A stretch of 64,000 nt of DNA, taken from assembly GCF_035046485.1 (NCBI RefSeq), contig NC_085137.1:7789977-7853976 (forward strand). The letters are read 5' to 3'. Positions 11,221 through 21,663 of the stretch are shown here, in pieces. The translations under genes and the position numbers were made by a program. This DNA is from Aedes albopictus. Taxonomy: Eukaryota; Arthropoda; Insecta; Diptera; Culicidae. Position 1 is the stretch's first letter. Every line of letters starts with the position of its first letter. The notes under the pieces were generated by a model. The model made no database searches, was not told the origin of the DNA, and was given only the letters and a program-made list of their open reading frames with translations.

Positions 11221-11995
11221 AAACTGTCGACTGTCTCCCGCGGTAGCTCAACAACGAATGAGTGCTATCTTATCCGAGCCTGGTTAAAGTCCTAATAGCG
11301 TCCACCGTCGGTCGACCATTCCGGAAGGCCAGAGTCATCGGGTTTCTCGTTATAGACCATCAGCCATCGACAGAATGATCCGTTCCAACAGTTTTCCGGC
11401 TGTGTCCAGAAGACAGATAGGTCTGAATGCCGAAGGGTCACCAGGTGGTTGGCCGGGTTTGGGTAGAAGGACCAATCTTCGCCTATTACATCTATCCAGA
11501 AATTCGCCTCTGTCTAGGCACATCTGCATAGCCATTCTGAACATGTCAGCACTTGCTTCGTTGGCCGTCTTGATGGCTTCTGTCGGGATACCATCTGAAC
11601 CTGGAGCCTTGTTCAACTAAGACGACTTCGCTATTGCGATGATCTCGCCATTTATCACCCAGGCGACCTCACTTTTGGCAGTTTGGCCATAGGGGACGGG
11701 GGCATATGGTCTTGTATCGTGGCGCGGGAACAACGTCTTCTGCAGCATCTTGGGGGATCGTTCTGGGTGTGCTGACGCGCCCATGACTACTCTGGCATCA
11801 CCCCTAGGGGTCGTGTTGGCTGCCTGGCAGAGATTTTCGAAGCACGTCCGCCCTCAAGGCCTAACTTCGTTCCATTCTATCCTCATCGGTGCGAACTCTT
11901 TGCATAATCATTCTAGCTCTTACATGGGAAGGTTACGATGGTGTCCCCCCGGGGATTTCAACCGGACTGTTTTTGTTGCATTCTACATGTGCAAA
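11221..11995 (-). pseudogene. 5' RT part of an R1-like LINE
   Basis: The minus ORF at 11616-11350 encodes NKAPGSDGIPTEAIKTA, then RRRLVLLPKPGQPPGDPSAF and RPICLLDTAGKLLERIIL. These are the fingers motifs of R1-clade reverse transcriptases. In another frame 11340-11260 continues with NPMTLAFRNGRPTVDAIRTL. From 11617 to about 11990 the minus strand holds the degraded linker upstream of RT. Multiple stops and frameshifts make it dead. Its downstream half is probably the fragment at 6715-7800. Confidence 0.7.
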
Positions 11996-12281
11996 TATGA
12001 TTAAATCCATAGCCTTTCGGGTAATGGTCCAGTGGTGTAGTCAGGAGGGGCGTTCAAAGGGGCAAACTTGGCCAAATATAACATTTTTGAAAAAGCTCAA
12101 ACGTCATCAATATGCTAATTTTAAAATAAAGTAGGTATAGCAGAAACAGGCAGAATATGCATGCACACGTGGTTTCTTAACAAATTTATTTACCATAGGC
12201 GTTGCCAGGGTGAGATACGTGATACACATGGTGATACACTGTTTGCCTGTCTCGAACACTAAGTGTACTGGAAAGGCTATA

Positions 12282-12875
12282 CACCAAAACCTCCATTAAG
12301 GTAATGGGTCGGGACTGCCTAAATAGAATTTTTACCTAAATGGATTCATTACCTAAATGGATTCAGTTCATTACCTAAATGGAGTACAAGGTTGCAAAGA
12401 AGTTTAACTAGGGAGAGTAATTCGAATAGGAGATTTAAAGATGGTCATGCGGAGTTTCAGAGAACTTTCAAGGGAGTTTCTGTAGGGGAGGGGCTTCAGG
12501 GGCGTTTTCGGGGGTTTTGAAGGGTCTCAGGTGAGAATTGTCATGCAAATGACTAGCTGGGCGCGGAACACAAAAAACCCTGAAAAATTCCGCCAGACTG
12601 AAAAATTGTTGAATGTCGGGTCAATGTCGGGTAAATTTTTATCGTATGTTGGGCCACTGTTGGACCAACATCGAACAACTGTTGGGTCTATGTTGGGTTT
12701 GGAGGCCAAAATAAAAACAGGTGAATGATAGGTTAATGTCGGGTATGACGTCATCAATCATAAGTACTCCAACTGTTCTGAACACAACCAAATTCTATTT
12801 AGGTAACGTTACCTAAATGGAGGGACCTAAATAGATTTTACCTAAATGGATCCTACCTAAATGGAGGTTTGAGTG
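12282..12875. mobile_element. 594-bp MITE with TA target duplication
   Basis: The left end CACCAAAACCTCCATTAAGG and the right end, whose complement reads CACTCAAACCTCCATTTAGG, form terminal inverted repeats of about 22 bp. TA flanks both sides (12280-12281 and 12876-12877). Removing the insert with one TA restores GGCTATATGTT-like sequence as seen in other HINE-like copies. The interior repeats the phrase ACCTAAATGG many times. It fits the Tc1/mariner superfamily and has no transposase. Confidence 0.8.
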
Positions 12876-13196
12876 TATGTTAACTCTAAAAATGACTTTT
12901 TGATAGAAGGTCTGGAGAGTCGAGTGACATATACCAATCAACTCAGCTCGACGAAATGAAGTGATGTCTGTGTGTGTATGTGTGTGTGTATGTGTGTGTA
13001 CAAATAATCTCACATCACTTTTTAACAGTAAACCTCAACCGATTTAAATGACCGACGGTTCATTCGACGCAGAATCTGGTCTCATTGTTTCCTATTGAAA
13101 ATGGCTCGGATCGGTCCAGCCGTTCCGGAGTTATGGCCATTCAGGTGTTCCGGACCGGTACCCCAGGCAGGGGCCAGATATGAAAACGCTACCAAT

Positions 13197-14212
13197 CAGA
13201 GTATCTGTACGCACAAATCTCAATACGAGATTGAGAAAAGTTGGCTGTGAGCACATGAAAATTCCTTGAGCTTGAGACTCGCGATGTTGGTGCACATCAC
13301 ATTAGCATTGCGAGTCTCAATGAGACATCTCAATGAGACAAGCTCCAGGTAGACTTGATACACTTTTGAACCCTGCACAACGATGACATTTACGGATAAT
13401 GTTCAGCTAAGATTTGGTAGACGTTTTCCGGGGCGGAAGGGGTTTGGGTCATAAGTGTGCTGGGGCACATAGAAGGCAACCGGAGGTTGTTTTACGACGG
13501 GAAAGATGGTAGGAGGAACAATCCTGGCAGGGGTTTCTTTCAAAGTAACATTAGTATGTCCATAATGTTTTGGGAGACTTCATGCTCGTTTGATCAGTTC
13601 GTGGAAGCTCGTGGTGTTTTTTTTTGTTGTTGCTTCTGAAGAAGGTGAGATATGATGTGGGCCACAGCTTTGTTTTGTGATATAGGCATATCAATTGACA
13701 CAACCAAAGCCAATAACTATTTGGCCCCCAGTTTATCCACTTATCCGCGAGCGGTAATGGCGGCGGTGGACACCAGCGAGTAGTTGCAACTTTGACGTTT
13801 AGTAAGGATATCAATCGGTTGGCGCCACCAGAAGTGTTAGCGAAGGGATTAAATGGGTGAACGGAACTGCTTTGATTTTCCCCAAGAAACGTCAAAACCC
13901 AAATCGCTCGTTTGTACTCACCGCCGCCATTAACTCTGGCGGATAAAAGGGTTCAATTTCCGGATAACTGGAGTGTAGAAGTAGGTCCACAGAATCTAAT
14001 CCAGGCCTCTAAAATGATTCAATTGCAATTTGTTTTAACTGACAAACATCTCAATGAGACGAGTCTCATGAGACGTCTCATTGAGGCACGTACACTAGAT
14101 TTTTCATGAGCATGCTATGATCTCAAATCACACAAATTTTCTTGAGACGCATTTCAACTAAGCGCATGGCGCACTGTCTCATTCATGTATACATGAGTTT
14201 TCAGACACTCTG
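13197..14212. mobile_element. non-autonomous hAT-like element, 1016 bp
   Basis: The ends are CAGAGTATCTG and, inverted, CAGAGTGTCTG. An exact 8-bp target duplication CTACCAAT flanks the element (13189-13196 and 14213-14220). Subterminal copies of CTCAATGAGAC and close variants lie near both ends (13318-13345 and 14049-14085), as is usual for hAT transposase binding sites. No transposase ORF is visible. Two related GC-richer blocks with CCGCCATTA occur inside (about 13755 and 13922). Confidence 0.8.
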
Positions 14213-14638
14213 CTACCAATCCATCCATGCGACACATCAAACTACGGCATGTTCGTTAACTTGATGAATGGTTACCATGAAAATGGACTCAGACTATATC
14301 TGAACCGGTAGTGTCCCGGAACCGGTTCCGGGTGTCCAGTCGGAAGTGGCCAAACATAAAAGTGAACTAAACCCATGCATGCGACATATCAAACCACGGC
14401 TTTTTCGATAACCTGATCAACAGTAAGCAGGAAAACATTTTCAGATCATATCGGAACCAGTAGTGTTCCGGAACCGGTTCCAGATGTCCCGCTGGAGGTG
14501 GCCAAGTATAAAAGTTAACCAAGTCCGACGTTATGTTCAACATGTAAGCAGAGCTGAATAATATCAGATATCTCAGTTGACTGCTCGAGCGCCTTTACTA
14601 AAACTGGAGGCTGATAAATATCAAGACGATACTCACTA

Positions 14639-15338
14639 GAGTGGGTCATCGTTTATATGGAAAAGTGAAAAATTCAATGGTATCCCATCAGATCAAAGCT
14701 TTTTTAATCCCATTTCAGGTCCCAAACAAGTGTGTAAAATTTGGGCACGATCGGTTATGTCTACGTTTTGCGCATCGCATTTGAAGTTTGTATGGGGTTT
14801 TACATGGGAAAACACACTTTTTTGCATTTCTCTCATAAGAAGCTCGAATTTTTCTAAAACCGTGCAACCGTTAAAGTAAAAACATAGCCTAGGGTGTCCT
14901 GAAAAACTTTGTCGAACACCGCGAAGTGATCTGATGCTTATGAGAAAAGTTATGGCGTTGGAATTGCTTGGCGAAACATCATGATTTTGTTGCTATTGTT
15001 ATTCCTTTACATGTTAAAACATAAACACATGCATGCGGTTCATTGGTTATAACTATTTTTACAAGCATCGGATCGCTTTGCGGTCTTCAACAAAGTTCTT
15101 CAGAACATCCTAGGCTATCATTTAACAGTATCGGTTAAAAAGTTTCAGACAAAATTTTTCAACTTAGGGCTAAAATGCAAAAAAGTATGTTTTCCCATAC
15201 AAAATCCCATACAAATTTCAATTGCAATGCGCAAAGTGTAGACGCAACCGATCGTGCTCAAATTTTGCGCAGATACTCAGGACCCGCAACGGAATCAAAA
15301 AAGCTTTGATCTGAGAAAACACTTCCGATGACCCACAC
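14639..15338. mobile_element. long-TIR foldback MITE, TA-flanked, copy 1
   Basis: The left arm starts GAGTGGGTCATCG and the right arm ends CGATGACCCACAC. TA lies outside both. Similarity between the arms runs for roughly 300 bp and includes ATCAAAGCTTTTTT, the pair GGGCACGATCGGTT / AACCGATCGTGCTC, and CTTTGTCGAACACCGCGAAG against its inverse. A second copy of the same family is at 39691-40358. It is non-coding. Part or all of the arm also appears at 15350-15440 and 27340-27600. Confidence 0.8.
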
Positions 15339-15345
15339 TAATACT

Positions 15346-15440
15346 CACAAGCAAAGATATAGCTTTTTACACAATCACAGATCACTTTGCGGTCTTCAAC
15401 ATTTGTTTTTTCTGCACGTTTTAGGTTATATTTCATTGAC
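15346..15440 (-). repeat. fragment of the GAGTGG foldback family
   Basis: CACAATCACAGATCACTTTG, followed by GGTCTTCAAC and TTTTAGGTTATATTTCATTG, resembles one arm of the neighbouring foldback and of the fragment at 27340-27600 in inverse. Only one arm is present. Confidence 0.55.
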
Positions 15441-16240
15441 CGAAGATAACAAGAACGTAGTGAAGAAGAAGTTATCAAAAAAGCTGCTATTTGATGTACT
15501 GTCAAACCCCGCGCATTCATCACTCTTTATTACGACACTTTTTAATTCGTACCCCACTCATTCGACATTTATTGAATTAAAAAATGATAAAATTTCAGAG
15601 TGCAATACACTGTAAATACGAATGATCCGATATTGTGATGTTACTCACACACCAGCGGCTCCTCGTGCAGCTGCTACTTCCGGAAGTTAAAATTTGGTGC
15701 TTTCCGACACCTGATCCGTTTGGTGATCAATCGCAGTGAACTTCGGAAGCCAACAATCGTAAAATGAACAAGCTATCATTTCGTACCACCACAATATCTG
15801 TAAGATTTGTGTTCAAAAACAAATCCTGCAATCTAAACAAAACTAAAATATAGTTCATCGAATTAAAAGTTTACCCAAGTAATTTGACAGCAATCATTGT
15901 CGAATTAGCGTACTAGCTCAATTAGAGCATATTATGATATTGAGATAAAAATGTGATATTGGTAATAATATCTAAAGCTTACTCCTGAAACATCACTATC
16001 AGATCATATTTAGATCTTGTAAGATCTAATCTATAGCAGCGAGCTTTCGTTTGATCTTGAAATATCAAATTGTGATATTGTTCGAATGTTCCAGGAACAT
16101 TTTTCAGATATTATTATCAGATCTTTTATCTCTTATGTCAATCAAACCAATATCACGTTTTGATCGTCAGTACTTCACCTCTACCCGGGCTTGGTTCAAT
16201 TTCACATATTATCACTTACCGATTGTCCCTGATGTGGCCC
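15441..16240. other. unassigned AT-rich sequence with palindromic GATATT/AGATCT motifs
   Basis: From 15900 to 16170 short palindromic words (TGATATT, AGATCT, AATATCA) recur, which suggests an AT-rich MITE interior, but I could not fix terminal repeats. The 15640-15750 portion looks unique. No coding evidence. Confidence 0.35.
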
Positions 16241-17774
16241 TAGACTAGTTTCATGCAAATTGTTAATTAGTTTTCCTAAAAAGTCGCAAATTGATGTAAT
16301 GAATGCATGGGTTAGGTTCGTTTGTGCATTCCTCCACTTCCGACAAGGCACTCGAGGCACAATGTGCTGCGTGTATGCGTTTGGTTCCGTTCTACATTTG
16401 ACCACTCCCGTCGTTGCACCTGGAACCGGTTTCGGCACACTATTGGTTTTCCAAAGTATGGCCTATGATTTTTTTTTCTTGTTAACCATTAGTCAGGTCA
16501 ATCAGTCATTTATTGTGTCGAATTTATGGGTTTGGATCTTCTTCGTCAATCCGATGGGGCAACCGTAATCGATTGTCCATAATATGGCCGGAAACTTTTT
16601 TTGCCAAATCAAGATACCTAAAAATCCGCGATTTGAAGTGTCGCATGCATGGGTTAGGTTCACTTTTATATTTGGCTATTTCCGGTGGGACACCCGCAAC
16701 CGGTTCCGGATCGCTACCGATTCAGATATGTTCTGAGAATATTTTCCTGCTTACTGTTTATCAGGATATCAAAAAAGCCACTATTTGATATGTCGCATGC
16801 ATGGGTTTGGTTAACTTTTATACTTGGCGGGACATCTGAAACCGGTTCCGATATGGTCTGAGAATGCATTCCTGCTTCCTGTCATCAGTTTATCAAAAAA
16901 GCTGCAGTTTGATATGTCGCATGTATGATTTTAGTTCAGTTTTATATTTGGCCACTTCTGGCGGGACACCAGGAACCGGCTCCGGAACACAACCTCTCAG
17001 ATATGGTCTGAGAATATTTTCCTGCTTACTGTTCATCAGGATATCGAAAAAGCCACCATTTGATATGTCGCATGCATGGGTTTGGTCTAGGGTTTGGTTA
17101 ACTTTTATACTTGGCCACCTCCGGTGGGGCATTTAGTACCGGTTCCGGAGCACTACCGGTTCCAATATGGTCTGAGAATGTTTTTCTGCTTACTGTTCAT
17201 CACGTTATCGAAAAAGCCGCGGTTTGATATGTCGCATGCATGGGTTTAGTTCATTTTTATGTTTGGCCACTTCCGGCGGGACACCCGGAACCGGTTCCGG
17301 GACGCTACCGGTTCAGATAGGGTCTGAGACTATTTTTCTGCTTACCAGTCATCAAGTTGTCAAAAATGCCGTAGTTTGATGTGCCGCATGGATGGGTTTG
17401 TAGCATTTTCATATCCGGCCCCTTCCTGGGGTACCGGTTCGGAACACCTAAATGGCCATAACTCCGGAACGGCTGGACCGATCCGAACCATTTTCAATGG
17501 GAAACAATGGGACCAGATTCCGCGTCGAATGAACCGTCGGTCATTAAAATCGGTTGAGGTTTAGTTCAAAAAAGTGATGTGAGTTTATTTTGACCACACA
17601 CATACACATATACATACACACACACACACATACACACACACAGACATCACCTCAACTCGTCGAGCTGAGTTGATTGGTATATGTGACTCGACCCTCCGGG
17701 CCTTCTATCAAAAAGTCATTTTTGGAGTGAACATATAGCCTTTCCAGTACACTTAGTGTACGAGAAAGGCAAAA
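16240..17774 (-). mobile_element. HINE-like satellite element, copy 2 (minus)
   Basis: Read on the minus strand it begins at 17770 with the hairpin terminus GCCTTTCTCGTACACTAAGT, followed by the block with AGAAGGCCCGGAGGGTCGAG, a TG-rich microsatellite (complement of 17592-17645), and then about eight units of the 152-bp satellite up to 16240. Most units hold GGAACCGGTT or a close relative (for example near 16690, 16975, 17140 and 17290). The conserved far end is not found. Confidence 0.8.
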
Positions 17775-19200
17775 CATGTGAAACAAAGTTAAAACCTAAT
17801 AAAACCCTGTTGTTAATGCCAAACTCAGGTATAACATGTTTACAACAACTAGCGAAATAAAAACAATCGTCATCGTTAGTCGAAACTTGCACGACAAATT
17901 TATAACTGAGGTATAATCTGATTGTTTCGACGAAACAACCAATTACAAACAAAAACATTGATACTGATGGGTATAAACATGTTGCACTTGGAACTAATTT
18001 ATAACATAATTTGAGCTGAAGCTGGAAAATGTACGACAAAAGGCTTCGACGATCATAAAAAAATATAAAATGCACTATAAAAACTGATATGTTTCAAAAA
18101 TAACAAAATCATGCACAAATAAAATGTTACTTTTTCTTCATAAATTTATCGACATATTTCATAATTTTATAAAATTAAAGGGATGAAATTAAAAAAAAAA
18201 AATCTGATTGGACGTAAAACATTGTTTCAAGAAGAAAAAAAAAACAAATTCTGCGTAATTTTCGCAGTACTGAACGACTGATACCACTTGATTATGCAGA
18301 GTTGCGTTCTAATGCTTCCCAAACCATATTTGATGAAACGAACTTTGATTTGTAATCAGGCAAAATATCAGCTTTGTACAGCATTCTGTTGGTTAAATAT
18401 ATGGTTCGGAAGTTTAATCATCTTCATCGTACACAATATTTGGAGTTTCCTACGAAAATTTTCACAATAGATGAAGGAGAGGTCCAGAAAACGTGAAATT
18501 TCTGTTACGTAATAAAAGGACATCTCCTTGACTGACAGCAGCATATTTGTCCCATTACTATTCCCATAGACATGATTTATCAAACCCAACATTCTTAGAT
18601 TATTATCAGCATTTTACGGGTGCATTGTATAAGCTGCTTAAATGTACTCCGTCAAAGCAATATGGCGAGTAATTTTCACCAAAAATTTCTAAATTTTCAC
18701 TCGCTAAATGATGAGTAGACTGAGGCGCGTTGTAAATACGGAATCAGAATGCACGAGTTGCCAATAAATCTGGAGCGGCACACAAATTGACGATCTTGTT
18801 CAGATCAGATCACATGAACGAAACTGTTGATGCATAATTACTGACAGTTACGAATGTGGTGACTAGCTGACTAGTTGTCGAATTGGTCACAATTTGTAAG
18901 TCGACTATAAGTTGTAACTTGGTTATAAATCGATTGCGTATTTAAACCGTTTATAATACGAATGGATGTTTTATATTGGCTCCACCTCTTGCGCTTTTTT
19001 CGTTGCAATTTAGTTGTTAATAAGACAATTGGTTAAAGTAAAGTTATGCCACTTTAACCAATTAGCCAATTAACCAATATAGTTGCATTCAAAATTATAG
19101 GAACTTATTAATGTCCAAGTGTGTTGCTTGGGACGAGCAATCGCGCTGTTGTATTTTGAACAACATGTTGAAATAATCTCAGCATTAGCGTGGTGCTGGC
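17775..19200. other. unassigned AT-rich sequence
   Basis: No repeats that recur in the window and no recognisable ORF. The 119-codon minus ORF at 17716-18075 begins inside this region and runs into the neighbouring HINE-like terminus; it has no family signature. Homopolymer A runs are frequent near 18190 and 18235. Confidence 0.35.
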
Positions 19201-19269
19201 GGGGTGCCAAACTGCGCGAGTAACGGAGAGTTAACAAAAATCCATTGCATGGCACCAGAAAACATATCA

Positions 19270-20080
19270 TCTGGCTTTTGATGTTTTTGGATATTCTGGT
19301 CGCCATTTTTAAACTCCAGACCGGACATTTTCTACATATAAAATTTACCCATATTTCGTGATTTTAGGGCCTAAACCTCCATTAAACAGTCGCCATCATG
19401 AATTTTGAGCCGCCATCTTGGATTTTAGATCGCCATCTTGGATATTCTGGTCACAATTTTTGGAGTCCAGGCATCTTCTCCATACCAAATATACCCATAT
19501 TTCATGAATTTAGGGCCTGAAACTCCATTAAATAGCCACCATGTTGAAATTGGAGCTGCCATATTGGATTTAAAATCGTCATTTTAGATATTTTGGTCGT
19601 CATTTTTGGACTCCAGACATATTCTCCATACAAAATATACCCAAATTGCATGGTTTTAGAGCCTAAAGCTCCATTAAACAGCCGCCATCTTGAATTTGGG
19701 GCCACCATCTTGGATTTTAGACTTCCATCTTGGATATTCTGGTCGCCACTATTGGACTATACACATCTTCCCCATACCAAATATACCCATTTTGCATGGT
19801 TTTAGGGCCTTAAACTCGATTAAACAACCGCCATCTTGAATTTGGAGCCACCATCTTGGATTTTAGACCGCCATATTGGATATTATGGTCGCCATTTTTG
19901 GACTCCGTACATCTTTTCCATTCCAAATTTACCCATATTGCATGGTTTTAGAGCCTAAAGCTTTATTGAACAGTCGCCATTTTGAATTTGGAGCCGCCAT
20001 CTTGAATATTATGCAGCCATCTTGAATTTTGGGCCGACATTGTGGAATTTCCGGTCTCATGTGACGACTTCCGCACAAAA
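19270..20080 (-). repeat. 146-bp satellite with GCCATCTTG motifs
   Basis: About five tandem units of roughly 144-148 bp. Each holds ACTCCATTAAACAGYCGCCA, then GAATTTGGAGCCGCCATCTT, GGATTTTAGACCGCCATCTT and GGATATTCTGGTCGCC, and ends near TACCCATATTGCATGGTTTT. Each unit carries three or four GCCATCTTG or GCCATTTT words. The same satellite occurs in the opposite orientation at about 40900-41345 inside HINE-like copy 5. Confidence 0.85.
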
Positions 20081-20155
20081 TTCGTCAGCCATGCTAATGG
20101 TTACAAAAATCGCCGCAGTTTGATGTGTCGCATATGGGGCTTGATTCAGTTTTAT

Positions 20156-20749
20156 AAGACCGCCCCAGAAAGTATGGACGCAGTGTGAAAATATGGCATT
20201 TTAAAATTATTGATGACTAGTTCTTTTTGAAGGCTACATCCTGTTGGTGAATCTATTTTCTCAGTTATTGTAAAGCGGTTTATGCGATTTCAACAGTTTG
20301 TTTCAAAATACATGAACTTTCAGTGAAACATCTTCGAAAAAATGTGCACAAATGATGTACAGATTTTGGAAGGCCACTTAGGAAATGGAAAAAATATGGA
20401 GGGAGTAAGTGTGAAAACCGTGCAAGCAACAATCAGCAAACACGGTGAGGATAACAAGTTTGAGCATATGCAAAAATTTGGTCAAAAATCATGATCCTGC
20501 TAACCGTCTTTTGTATAAACGTATAATGAAGGTATTTAAACACAAGAAAAAAAACCATCTAACTTACACAGAGCGGCATAAGGCTAAAAAGTTACTATTT
20601 CGAATTTTAATGATCCTCGTGGCAAAGAACTTTTGAATATTTGATCCTGCAGTGAGCAGAAACTGCCAAAACAAAGCCCAAAACAAGAACCATCGAGCAG
20701 GCCCAAACAACTGAAGACTAGGTGCGTCCATACTTTCTGGGGCAGTCTT
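20156..20749 (+). mobile_element. Tc1/mariner relic with partial transposase HTH
   Basis: The ends share AAGACYGCCCCAGAAAGTAT then GGACGCA as inverted repeats, and the target shows a TA-type duplication in TTTTATA/TATACGG. The intact target is present in HINE-like copy 5 near 40810. Around 20402-20490 one frame reads GVSVKTVQATISKHGEDNKF, which resembles the helix-turn-helix end of a mariner DNA-binding domain. Stops interrupt it and no DDE/D catalytic region is present. It is a decayed deletion derivative of an autonomous element. Confidence 0.65.
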
Positions 20750-21188
20750 TATACGGCTAGTTCTACCGGTGCTGGTCTGGATCACTGAATTGGCCATAAC
20801 TCCGGAACGCCTTGACCGATCCCGGTCATTTTCAATAGCAAATAATGCGGTAAAATTCCGGTTCGATTCGGGCTATAATCCAAAAAATCGGTCAATGAAA
20901 AGTGCCTTAAAAATGAGTGAACTTTTTTTGTACACAGACATACATACACACACATACACAGACATCATCTCAATTCGTCGAACTGAGTTGATTGATATAT
21001 GTGACTTGACCCTCCGAACCTTCTATCGAAAATTCGTTTTTTGAGTGAACATATAGCCTTTCAGTTCACTTAGGTAAACGAGAAAGGCAAAACATGCATA
21101 TTACTGGTATCCGCAATGTAGGATACGGAATACTGTCCTGCTATTTCTGAACACATTTAGAACAGAGTTGCTGAAATACTTGACCTTG

Positions 21189-21371
21189 TGGAGTGGACCT
21201 GGTGTGATGGTTAGAACACTTGACTATCACGCCGAGGACCTGGGATCGAATCCCACTCCCGACAAACTCGCAAAATGTGAGTTCTTCCTTCGGAAGGGAA
21301 GTAAAACGTGGGTCCCGAGATGAACTAGCCTAGGGCTAAAAATCTCGTTAATACAGATAAAAAAAAAAAAT
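21189..21371 (+). mobile_element. tRNA-derived SINE, Feilai-like, copy 1
   Basis: It has a tRNA-like head with GGTGTGATGGTTAGAACAC (A-box region) and GGGATCGAATCCC (B box), a body with CTTCGGAAGGGAAG, a 3' part CTAGGGCTAAAAATCTCG and an A tail (21360-21370). It would be transcribed by RNA polymerase III and mobilised by a LINE. Other copies are at 23825-24004, 53117-53287 and 56288-56412. The family name is by resemblance only. Confidence 0.8.
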
Positions 21372-21393
21372 ACTTGACCTAAGAAGACAGGCT

Positions 21394-21663
21394 TCAAGTA
21401 CAAACGAATTGATTCACCTGCATTACTTGAGAACTCACGTGAAAACAAAAGCTTCTTGCGTGATCCAGTTCACGGTCGTTCCCTAGCTTTTGCAACAAAC
21501 CCACCACATCATCATCGGTAACTAGGTTCGCGTGATTGAGTAGTAGGCCGTGAACATGGGCCACGTGCCGTTTTCTCAGCGCCTTCCTGTGTTCTTCTGT
21601 GTTCAGTCGCACGCTCCTCTGCTCATTTACCCGCCTCCGACACGGATAGGGAAACCACAACAA
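21394..21663 (-). CDS. unrecognised ORF, candidate exon or retroelement fragment
   Basis: A minus ORF of 89 codons with a protein-like composition. It contains RRRVNEQRSVRLNTEEHRKA, then HVHGLLLNHANLVTDDDVVG and NDRELDHARSFCFHVSSQ. The frame stays open upstream of the methionine for a short way. I do not recognise the family. It could be an exon of a host gene, or part of a degraded Gag or other retroelement protein. The absence of matching repeats elsewhere in the window mildly favours a unique origin. The start and exon limits are not established. Confidence 0.25.
   Translation of the reverse strand: MLWFPYPCRRRVNEQRSVRLNTEEHRKALRKRHVAHVHGLLLNHANLVTDDDVVGLLQKLGNDRELDHARSFCFHVSSQVMQVNQFVCT

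Larger units (their letters stand above)
12245..14600 (+). mobile_element. HINE-like satellite element, copy 1 (plus), broken
   Basis: It starts with the family terminus GCCTGTCTCGAACACTAAGT. The terminus is then interrupted by a TA-flanked MITE and resumes at 12876 with TTTTTGATAGAAGGTCTGG, the TG-rich microsatellite (12967-13002) and the shared block ending GGCCATTCAGGTGTTCCGG. A hAT element interrupts at 13197. Units of the 152-bp satellite resume at 14221 with CATGCGACACATCAAACTAC and two AACCGGTT palindromes (near 14320 and 14472). No far-end motif was found, so the 3' limit is approximate. Confidence 0.7.
19200..21092 (-). mobile_element. HINE-like satellite element, copy 3 (minus)
   Basis: On the minus strand it begins near 21088 with a degraded terminus (GCCTTTCTCGTTTACCTAAG), then TG-rich DNA (complement of 20935-20968) and the block with GGCCAATTCAGTGATCCAGA. 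It runs through a mariner insertion (20156-20749) into the 146-bp satellite (19270-20080). The region near 19225-19260 (AACAAAAATCCATTGCATGG) matches the far-end side of the copy at 41.4 kb in inverse. The 152-bp satellite is almost absent here. Confidence 0.65.
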
